Shown: one piece after another, positions 57,570-64,000 of the stretch
How positions within the stretch are numbered: the stretch's first letter is position 1
Layout: each line of letters begins with the position of its first letter
Source of the DNA: Bog-473 sp963840435
GTDB taxonomy: Bacteria; Actinomycetota; Acidimicrobiia; Acidimicrobiales; RAAP-2
Reading direction: 5' to 3'
Length of the DNA: 64,000 nucleotides
Assembly: GCA_963840435.1 (NCBI GenBank)
Contig: CAWIYY010000003.1
Location: 620,001-684,000 of the forward strand
The notes under the pieces: model-generated
Told to the model about the DNA's origin: nothing
The model's database searches: none
Seen by the model: the letters and a program-made list of their open reading frames with translations, nothing else
Made by a program: the position numbers and the translations under genes

Positions 57570-58043
57570 TCAGCCGTCGTCGGCGTCGCTGGACCCGCCG
57601 TGGGCCTCGAAGGCAGCCTGCCAGCGTTCGATCATCGGCCCGAAGGCGGCCGGGTTGTAGGCGTCCTCCTCGTAGGAGAACTTCATGTCGCCCGCATAGT
57701 GCAGGACGGTGATGTTGTGCGCCTGGTGGATGGAGCCGTCGCCGGGGTCCTGCATCCGGTTCTCAATGCGGCAGATCCACCACCCCCGCTCCTCGTCGCA
57801 CACGCACCACGAATGGGGAAAGGCGTTCATCGCCTTGTTGGGCCACTCGGCCATGAGGGGACTGATCCAGTTGTAGATCTCGTCGGGCCCCCGGAAGGTG
57901 CCGAAGACGTGTTCGAGGTACACGGCGTCTTCGGTGAACAGATCGGCCCAGTCCCGCCACTCCCCGCTCGCCGCAGACCGGGCTGCCGTCTCCATGTAGT
58001 GCTGGTGGGCCCGCTCGAGCTCGTCCCTGCTCCATGTGCTCAT
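57570..58043 (-). CDS. SnoaL-like/NTF2-fold protein
   Basis: 157 residues. Cone-shaped alpha-beta fold: HYMETAARSAASGEWRDWADLFTEDAVYLEHVFGTFRGPDEIYNWI, then a beta-rich half (WICRIENRMQDPGDGSIHQAHNITVLHYAG). Members include dehydratases, isomerases and ring hydroxylase small subunits; the exact reaction is unknown. The start overlaps the EthD gene stop (ATGA), so they are co-translated. Confidence 0.8.
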   Translation of the reverse strand: MSTWSRDELERAHQHYMETAARSAASGEWRDWADLFTEDAVYLEHVFGTFRGPDEIYNWISPLMAEWPNKAMNAFPHSWCVCDEERGWWICRIENRMQDPGDGSIHQAHNITVLHYAGDMKFSYEEDAYNPAAFGPMIERWQAAFEAHGGSSDADDG

Positions 58044-58762
58044 GACTTCAGTATCCATTCGCTCATCGTGACGCTGCGCAAGGTGCTCAGGTCGGTGAAT
58101 GCGTTGATCTCCTCGATCATCTGGGTGACGTGGGCGTTCATCGTCTCGGTGTCGCCATCTGCACAGTAGAAGAGCATGGGATCGGTCACATGCTCGAGAG
58201 AGGGCCAGGCCTCCTCCACGATCGCCGCCACCGGCGGCGCCCCCTCGGTCAGCGGCCGGAAGACGGCGTTGCGCACGTAGCGGCACCGGGGCTGGATCTG
58301 CTCGGTGACCGGCGAAATCCGCGTGTGCCAGCGCGTGATCCACTCCTCGTAGGAGAGGTCGGGGTGCTGCTGAATCAGCGCCACCGTGAGCACCCCCGGG
58401 GATCGCTCGCCGTCAGGCCAGGTCCGGGGCGCCGACCACTGGTTGCCCCCGTAGTCCCGGTACAGCGATTCGACCACCGAGTACCCCGCCAGCCGGGTGG
58501 CAACCCGGCCCAGCACCTCCTCGAAGGAGTGGCGGTGGTCGACGGCATCGAGCCAGACCGAGACGAGGCCGTGCAGCGGCGTCTCTCCCTCTGGGGTGGG
58601 TACAGGTGCCGGGATGTCGCTCGCCTGATCCCAGACGTCCATGCTCAACGCCCGTGGCTCGAGTGCCAGCAGCTCGCTGCGCACCGAGCCCAGCAGTAGA
58701 TCGGCCACCTCATCCCGGGTGCGGTCCGGTTCGAGCCAGACCAGGTACATCAGCTTTTCCAC
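58040..58762 (-). CDS. EthD-domain protein (dimeric alpha/beta barrel)
   Basis: 240 residues, two tandem ferredoxin-like barrels: an N-terminal region LMYLVWLEPDRTRDEVADLLLG and a second unit (GVLTVALIQQHPDLSYEEWITRWHTRISPVTEQIQPRCRYVRN). EthD is associated with catabolic or cyclase-type reactions but has no general catalytic signature. It lies in an operon with a SnoaL-like protein and SDRs. Confidence 0.78.
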   Translation of the reverse strand: MEKLMYLVWLEPDRTRDEVADLLLGSVRSELLALEPRALSMDVWDQASDIPAPVPTPEGETPLHGLVSVWLDAVDHRHSFEEVLGRVATRLAGYSVVESLYRDYGGNQWSAPRTWPDGERSPGVLTVALIQQHPDLSYEEWITRWHTRISPVTEQIQPRCRYVRNAVFRPLTEGAPPVAAIVEEAWPSLEHVTDPMLFYCADGDTETMNAHVTQMIEEINAFTDLSTLRSVTMSEWILKS

Positions 58763-58814
58763 GGTTCCCCTTCCCTGCCGCTCACGAAACCCTGCCGCTC
58801 GCCAAACCAGCCGC

Positions 58815-59603
58815 TCACCAACGCAACCCCAACGCCTCGCGCATGGTCGCCTCGAACTCGGCGTCGCTGAGCGTGCGGCGCAGTTCGAGCACCATGACGG
58901 CGTCCCGGCCTACCACAACGCGCAACGGTGTATCCGGGTTCTCTACGGCGTTGGCCACCGCCGTGCCGACCAGCTCGGGCGCCGGTCGGCCCTCGGGCCC
59001 GACGAGTGTGCTCACCGTCTTGTTCCATTGCTCGTGCAGCTCGGCGTAGTGCTCGGGCCCCCGGTGGTCGTCGTGGTGCTGCATGCCGGGTGCGATGTAC
59101 CCGGGTTCGACGATGACCACCCGGATCCCGAAGTGGCCCAGCTCGAAGTGCAGGGTCTCCGACAGCGCCTCGAGCGCATGCTTCGATGCCGCGTACACGC
59201 CCTCCAGCGGCGTCCCGATCTTGCCCTGCACCGAGCTGATGTTGACCAGCACCCCACTCCCCCGTTCCCGCCAGGCCGGGATCACGGCCTGGGCCATGCG
59301 CAACGGTCCGAGGGTGTTCACCGCCAGCACGCGGGCGAAGGAGTCGAGGGGGTAGGACTCGAGCGGGCCGCTACCGGGCACACCGGCGTTGTTGACCACG
59401 GCATCGAGCTCGCCCGCCGCCGCCACGGCCGCCTCGACCGACCTGGCGTCTGCCACATCGAGGGCCAGGCACCTCTTGGCCGGGAGTCCGGCCAAGAGGT
59501 CGGGGTTGCGGGCGGTCGCCACCACGTCGTGGCCACGCTCGGCCAGCACCTCCACCGTGGCCCGGCCGATGGCCCGAGCCGCACCGGTCACCAGGACGCG
59601 CAC
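58815..59603 (-). CDS. Short-chain dehydrogenase/reductase
   Basis: 262 residues, classical SDR: MRVLVTGAARAIGRATVEVLAERGH (cofactor loop TGxxxxIG), VVNNAGVPG (NNAG), NISSVQGKIGTPLEGVYAASKHAL with the YxxxK and Ser catalytic set. NAD(P)(H)-dependent oxidoreductase; substrate unknown. It starts 5 bases after the upstream SDR ends, so the pair is a tandem. Confidence 0.9.
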   Translation of the reverse strand: MRVLVTGAARAIGRATVEVLAERGHDVVATARNPDLLAGLPAKRCLALDVADARSVEAAVAAAGELDAVVNNAGVPGSGPLESYPLDSFARVLAVNTLGPLRMAQAVIPAWRERGSGVLVNISSVQGKIGTPLEGVYAASKHALEALSETLHFELGHFGIRVVIVEPGYIAPGMQHHDDHRGPEHYAELHEQWNKTVSTLVGPEGRPAPELVGTAVANAVENPDTPLRVVVGRDAVMVLELRRTLSDAEFEATMREALGLRW

Positions 59604-59607
59604 GACC

Positions 59608-60489
59608 TCAGCTCCCCTGGTCCTGGGGCAGACCCACCAGCTCCGCGCTCACCTGCCACAGGCGGGCCGCAGCCTCGGGGTCCCGGGCCCAGCGCCGCGG
59701 CTGCCGGGCCTTGCACTTGACGAAGTACTCGCCGCTCACCCCGTCGACCTCGGGAGAGGAGGCCAGGTAGACCGACGTCCGTGCCCCCTTGGCCGGCGAG
59801 AGGAAGAAGGGGGAGGCGATCTTGATGCCGAAGGCCAGGAAGCCTCGGGCGTCGCCGTCGGCGCCGTAGCCCGTGCGCACGGTCCCGGGATGGAGCGCGT
59901 TGGCGCTCACCCCCGAGCTCGAGAGCCGCCGCGAGAGCTCGAGGGTGAAGAGGATGTTGGCCAGCTTCGACTGGCCGTACACGCGCATGGCCCGGTAGTT
60001 GCGGGTCGATTGCAGGTCGTCGAAAGACATCCCGTGACGGGCGGCGCTGTGCGCGGTGGAGGAAACGTTCACGATCCGGGCCGGTGCCGACTGCACCAGC
60101 CGGTCCGCCAGCAGGTTGGTGAAGAGGAACGGGCCGAGATGGTTCACGGCGAACGTGGTCTCGTAGCCGTCGACCGTCTCACTGCGCAGCGTCTGGATCA
60201 GGCCGGCGTTGTTGACCAGGACGTCGAGCCGTGGCGCCACTTCGAGGATCTCGGCCGCTCCCCGTCGCACCGAAGCCAGATCGGCCAGGTCGAAGACCAC
60301 CAGCTGGACTGCGGCCGATCCGTCGGCCGCATCCTTGACGGCGTCGTTGATGGCCGCCACGGCGGCCCGGCCCTTGTCGGCATTGCGCGCCGTCACGATG
60401 ACCCGGGCTCCCATGATGAAGAGGGCCAGGGCCGTCTCGTACCCGATCCCCGAGTTGCCACCCGTGACGACGACCGTCTTGCCCTGCAT
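59608..60489 (-). CDS. Short-chain dehydrogenase/reductase (retinol-dehydrogenase-like)
   Basis: 293 residues. TGGNSGIGYETALALF (cofactor loop), VFDLADLASVRRGAAEIL (NADP-type D/S region), VLVNNAGLIQT, VNVSSTAHSAARHG...YRAMRVYGQSKLANI with catalytic Ser and YxxxK. It is a longer SDR of the retinol dehydrogenase/WWOX-like kind. ATG 60489; GTG 60498 is an alternative. It lies downstream of the sulfatase gene and 4 bases before the next SDR. Confidence 0.9.
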   Translation of the reverse strand: MQGKTVVVTGGNSGIGYETALALFIMGARVIVTARNADKGRAAVAAINDAVKDAADGSAAVQLVVFDLADLASVRRGAAEILEVAPRLDVLVNNAGLIQTLRSETVDGYETTFAVNHLGPFLFTNLLADRLVQSAPARIVNVSSTAHSAARHGMSFDDLQSTRNYRAMRVYGQSKLANILFTLELSRRLSSSGVSANALHPGTVRTGYGADGDARGFLAFGIKIASPFFLSPAKGARTSVYLASSPEVDGVSGEYFVKCKARQPRRWARDPEAAARLWQVSAELVGLPQDQGS

Positions 60490-60615
60490 GTCCGGCACTA
60501 CGCACTTGCCTCCCCGAGGACCTCGCCTCCTCCCCTCGACGGCCCCACCCGCCTGGGCGGGAGGCCGTGGGCAGGCGTCAGCATTCCACACCCGCCCTTG
60601 CAGTCCGTCCCCGGC

Positions 60616-62219
60616 TCACCGCCAGGTGTCGCGGGCCTCGACCAGGCCACGGGTGGGGTCCAGGAAGGAGCCACTCAGCGTGCGCTCGGCTGTGCGCATG
60701 TGCCACTGCAGCAGCTCCTGGGTGGCCGACCACGCCGCGTCGAGCACCTCGGACCCCGCCTGAGCGTTGCCGTCGTCCTTCCCGTTGCGGCCGGCGCCGC
60801 CCAGGCCAGCCAGGAGGTTGTGCGTCTGGCCCGGGTCCTCGTCGAGGTCGAAGAGCAGGGGGGCAGCACGTCGGGCGACGCTGCGAATTGCACGTACTTG
60901 TGCCGGGGACCACGGGACACGGCGAGCGAGCAGTGACTCATGGGTAGGCCGAACGCCTGCTCGGCGTAGCGGTGCACCGGATCGGAGAAGGCCCATTCGA
61001 AGTGGGCGGTGTCACGCCAGTGCTCGGGCGGGGCGCCCGTCTCGAGGAACGGGGCCAGTGACCAGCCGTCCGCCTGCAGCGGGACCTCGGCCCCGATGTA
61101 GTCGCAGATGGTGGGGAGCACATCGACCGACTCGGTCACCGCCTCGACCACCCGCCCCCGGGTGCGATCGGCCGAGGGTCGGGGATCCACCACCACCAGC
61201 GGGACGTGGTAGCTCTCGTCCCAATACCCGAGCTTCTCGAGCAGCCAGTGGTCCCCGCCCATTTCCCCGTGGTCGCTGGTCAGCACGACGAGGGTCGAGT
61301 CGGCCAGGCCGGACGACTCGAGGTAGGAGAAGAGTGGGGCCAACCCGTCGTCGACCTCGCGTTGGGCGCCGTAGTAGGTGGCCCTGACCTGGCGCCGCTC
61401 GCCCTCGTCGTGCGGCGCGCTGATGACCGGAATGCGCGCCGTGACCATGGCGGCGAAGGGATGGATGGCGGCCTCCTCCTCGGGGGTGGCGCCGCCGGTG
61501 AAGGGACCGACGTCCTCCGCTGCGTAGAGGTCGTGGTAACCGACGGGGTTGCGCCGGGGCGGGTGGGGCCGGATGAAGGAGGCGTGCACGAAGAAAGGTT
61601 CATCCCCGTGCTGCTCGAGGTAGTCGACCACGGCCGAGCGGACGAAGGAGGTCTGCGACAGTTCGACCGGGAAGCGGGAGGGGGCCCAGGTCGACCCGTG
61701 ACGGTCGGCGCCGGGGAAACCCTCCATCGGCTGATAGAGGTCGTGCGGGTTGGCGGGCACGTCGAACCCCCGCTCGGCCAGCCAACGCCCCCAGGCCGGG
61801 CTGCCCTGCTCCCAGGGGTCCTCGATCAGGGCGCGGAAGCCGGGCAGCACCCCCTCGTAGCTGAAGAGCCGCGGGTCGCCGGCTGGCACTGTGCGCGGGT
61901 CCACGGAGGTGTCGGTGTAGCCGAAGAGGACGGGGTCGTACCCGAGGGAACGGGCGATCAGGGCGACGTTGGTGAAGCGGGCATCGAGCGGGGTGCCGTT
62001 GAGTAGCGAGCGGTTTCGGTGCTGGTACGTCCCGGTGTAGAGGCAAGCCCGCGACGGCCCGCAGGGAGCGGCGTTGGCCCAGTGGTTGGCGAAGAGGACG
62101 CCCCGGCCGGCCAGCGCGTCGAGCGTTGGTGTCTGCAGCAGCGGATGGCCGAGGGCGGAGAGGCAATCGCCCCTCCATTGGTCCACGGTGATGAACAGCA
62201 CGTTGCGGGCAGGCGGCAT
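60616..62219 (-). CDS. Arylsulfatase/phosphonate-monoester-hydrolase family (one frameshift)
   Basis: About 530 residues. Formylglycine-type alkaline phosphatase superfamily: NVLFITVDQWRGDCLSALGHPLLQTPTLD, then APCGPSRACLYTGTY with the CxPxR formylglycine site, and VVLTSDHGEMGGDHWLLEKLG. The remainder (GTPLDARFTNVALIARSLGYDPVLFGYTDTSVDP) matches the phosphonate monoester hydrolase subgroup closely. The Cys must be oxidised by a formylglycine-generating enzyme elsewhere. The frame changes near 60865 at a G-run; the tail ends at 60616. ATG 62219 or 62237. Confidence 0.86.
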
Positions 62220-62436
62220 GGCGCCACTCTTGCCCATGACGGACAGCGGGGCCCGGAACCGCCGGCCGGATGGCGGGTGCGGCCGGCCGGTTCCAGGGCT
62301 CACGAGGTCCGGATAGATGTGCCTCCCAGACGGGTCCCGAAGTCGATCAGCCAGGCTCCGATGCGTGGCCTGACCCGGTGCACCGCTCGGCCGCCGGGGA
62401 CCGGGAATCCGGCGGCCGAGCGCTGCGTCGCCCTCG

Positions 62437-62486
62437 TCTCACTTGTCGAACTTGTCGAACTTGTCGCTTGTCTCACTTGTCGAAAC
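62437..62486. repeat. Short tandem repeat of ACTTGTCGA units
   Basis: Four to five copies of a 9-base unit, three in direct succession and one after a short break, in the 472-base gap between the sulfatase start and the ArsR gene. The rest of that gap shows no gene. Possibly a regulatory array or a replication-slippage tract. Confidence 0.6.
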
Positions 62487-62656
62487 GCCAACCCGGTGCG
62501 CCACCCGGCGCCCACCTGCCGTCTCCAGCAGATCCCGACGGTGGGCCGATGCCATTGACTCGACTGCCCTCCCTTGGATCATTGCCTCGTCACCTCTTCT
62601 GAGCGCTGCTCCCGCTCGCTCCTGGCTCTCTCTCTGTGTGTCATCCTACCCGTCGG

Positions 62657-62685
62657 TTGACAGGTAATCAAGAATATTCTAATAT
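62657..62685 (+). promoter_or_regulatory. Consensus promoter with palindrome in the spacer, upstream of the ArsR gene
   Basis: TTGACA (62657-62662), a 17-base spacer, and TAATAT (62680-62685). The spacer carries the perfect palindrome AGAATATTCT (62671-62680), overlapping the -10 by one base. The expected transcript start falls on or next to the ATG at 62692, so the mRNA would be leaderless. The palindrome is the likely ArsR-type operator. Confidence 0.75.
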
Positions 62686-62691
62686 AGGTCT

Positions 62692-63771
62692 ATGCCTATG
62701 TTCACGGACGAGACAGTCACCCGGCTGCGACAGCCACCGGTCACGTCTTCGGCCTCCCTGGCCACCGACCTCTCCTGGCTTCTCTCGGTGGCGGCCCGGT
62801 CTTCCATGCAGGCGAAGTACCCGAAGCTGACCGAGATGTTCCACGGCCGGGAGGACCTGGCCGAACGGATCCGGACGTTCTGGGAGGACGGTGCCGAGGA
62901 GATGTGCTTCACCGAGATGCAGGTGCTGGTCCACCACGGCGGCGCCACCTGCGCCACCGACCCCGAGACGGTGTGGCGGGCCATTGAGAAGGCCGTCGCC
63001 ACCGTCCCGCTCGATCTGGACATGCCCTCCGAGTCTCGGGAGGAACTCGACGTCATCGCCGCCCGCTTCCGCCTGCTCAAGGAGTCGCCGGCGCTGGTAC
63101 GCGCGTACGTCGACCTCCTCAAGGAGGTGTGGGCACCGGTCAACGAGGTGTGGCAACAGTCGCTGCCGGTCATTGAGGAGGCCGGTCGTCACGTCGTGGC
63201 CCAGTACGAGAACGGTCACTCATTGGATCTCTTGATACTCCCGGGGTGTGACATCCTCCGGGAGCGGATGCCGCAGATCATGAGCGCGATCGGGCAGGGG
63301 GTTTCGCTGCTCTTCGTCCCGTGCCTCTTCTTCGGTTCGAGCATGTACCTCGAGTTCCCCGGCCTGGTCGTGCTCGGTACCGGCGTGGGCCAGGGCGACG
63401 TGGTGGCCCGGGCCCGGACCGAGTCGGTGGCACGCCGGCTCAAGGCCGTGGCGGATCCGACCCGGCTGGCCATCCTGCATTCGCTCGCCACCGCGCCGAG
63501 CACGGTGGGCGAGCTGGCCGTGCTGTTCCGGATCGCCCAACCCACAGTGAGCATGCACGTCAAGGTGCTGCGCGAGAGCGGGCTGGTGAGCTCAGAGCGG
63601 GTCGGCGGCCGGCTGCGGCTGAACGCAGACTCGGTGGCGGTGGAGTCGCTGCTCGACGAACTGCGCCACGCCGTGCTTCAGCGGGCCGAGGGTTCGAGCA
63701 CCACCGGCAGCGAGCGGATCCCGGCCACCGTCGAGGACGGCACCCGTTCGGGCGTGCCGGTCACCGCGTAG
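62692..63771 (+). CDS. ArsR-type winged-helix regulator with extra N-terminal domain
   Basis: 359 residues. The C-terminal part (from about 240) is an ArsR/SmtB-like winged helix: VARRLKAVADPTRLAILHSLATAPSTVGELAVLFRIAQPTVSMHVKVLRESGLVSSERVGG. The N-terminal about 235 residues form a helical domain of the DUF5937 type often found before ArsR domains. I see no metal-binding CxC motif. It is divergent from the sulfatase operon and has a near-consensus leaderless promoter. The last 94 bases overlap the P450 gene on the other strand. Confidence 0.88.
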   Translation: MPMFTDETVTRLRQPPVTSSASLATDLSWLLSVAARSSMQAKYPKLTEMFHGREDLAERIRTFWEDGAEEMCFTEMQVLVHHGGATCATDPETVWRAIEKAVATVPLDLDMPSESREELDVIAARFRLLKESPALVRAYVDLLKEVWAPVNEVWQQSLPVIEEAGRHVVAQYENGHSLDLLILPGCDILRERMPQIMSAIGQGVSLLFVPCLFFGSSMYLEFPGLVVLGTGVGQGDVVARARTESVARRLKAVADPTRLAILHSLATAPSTVGELAVLFRIAQPTVSMHVKVLRESGLVSSERVGGRLRLNADSVAVESLLDELRHAVLQRAEGSSTTGSERIPATVEDGTRSGVPVTA

Positions 63772-64000
63772 CTGGGATAGCGCACCAGCAACTCCTCCAC
63801 GAAGATCCGCGCCTCGAGCCGGGCCAGGCTGGCCCCGAGGCAGACGTGCTCGCCGAAGCCGAAGGCGAGATGCACGGGATTGACCGGGCGCAGCACGTCG
63901 AAGAGCGGGGCTGTGTTCCCGAAGATGCGCTCGTCGCGATTGGCCGAGGCGTAGAGCATGCACAGGTAGTCGCCCGCGGCCACCGCAGTGCCGGCGATCG
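63678..64000 (-). CDS. Cytochrome P450 (3' part)
   Basis: At least 107 residues, running off the right edge. Contains the haem-binding loop AFGFGEHVCLGASLARLEARIF with the Cys ligand, preceded by YASANRDERIFG (meander) and followed by the usual YAVTGTPERVPSSTVAGIRSLPV end. P450s hydroxylate small molecules with a redox partner; the substrate is not apparent. Its stop is inside the ArsR gene. Confidence 0.9.
   Translation of the reverse strand, partial: IAGTAVAAGDYLCMLYASANRDERIFGNTAPLFDVLRPVNPVHLAFGFGEHVCLGASLARLEARIFVEELLVRYPSYAVTGTPERVPSSTVAGIRSLPVVLEPSAR

Noticed and set aside
62437..62486. Possible CRISPR array
   Set aside because: Units are 9 bases in tandem with no spacers and no cas genes.

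Overview
The window comes from a visibly G+C-rich chromosome of an actinobacterium, most likely a member of the Acidimicrobiia or a close relative. This is an inference from gene content: a SepF/DivIVA-type division cluster with a DAP-type MurE, a Bpa-like proteasome activator, a mycothiol-dependent isomerase-fold protein, DUF3040, an F420-type PPOX protein, ergothioneine genes (egtB, egtD) and a polyprenol-phosphomannose-dependent mannosyltransferase. No rRNA, tRNA, CRISPR array, phage or insertion sequence was recognised.

1-30.6 kb is a mostly minus-strand core region. It opens with the 5' part of dnaE, an RDD membrane protein, the Bpa homologue, a phosphodiesterase-like protein, a divergent Rrf2 regulator, a histidine phosphatase and a primary-like sigma factor on the plus strand. 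From 26.9 kb down to 8.0 kb runs one long, tightly coupled cell-wall and division cluster, in transcription order: mraZ-rsmH-ftsL-ftsI-murE-mraY-ftsW-murG-murC-murB-ftsQ-ftsZ-yggS-sepF-yggT-divIVA-(DksA-like)-lspA-rluD. Many junctions are ATGA/GTGA overlaps. murF and murD are absent from their usual slots. Five 10-bp direct repeats upstream of mraZ look like MraZ boxes. Behind mraZ lie a lipoate-ligase-like gene, an HNH protein, a ROK kinase and small membrane proteins.

30.8-57 kb is a mosaic of short operons: acyl-CoA synthetase, LMW phosphatase and CapA-like protein; an HxlR/carboxymuconolactone-decarboxylase divergent pair; an MFS-MarR fusion; nitronate monooxygenase; MsrA; a ferredoxin-PadR-ABC exporter operon with a palindromic operator; egtB-egtD; a truncated globin; a Tat-exported phosphatase; and a surface-glycan locus (YfhO-type membrane protein, UDP-sulfoquinovose synthase, MptB-like mannosyltransferase).

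57-64 kb holds a minus-strand, apparently catabolic operon (sulfatase/phosphonate monoesterase, two SDRs, an EthD-domain protein, a SnoaL-like protein, a PPOX protein), a plus-strand ArsR-type regulator with a near-consensus leaderless promoter, and the 3' part of a cytochrome P450 gene leaving the window.

Quality caveat: from about 34.3 kb to 60.9 kb many otherwise well-conserved genes are split by single-base frame changes (about forty by eye), whereas 3-34 kb is almost free of them. Each protein's full set of motifs is present across the frames, so I treat these as probable sequence errors and give the reconstructed gene extents, not pseudogenes.
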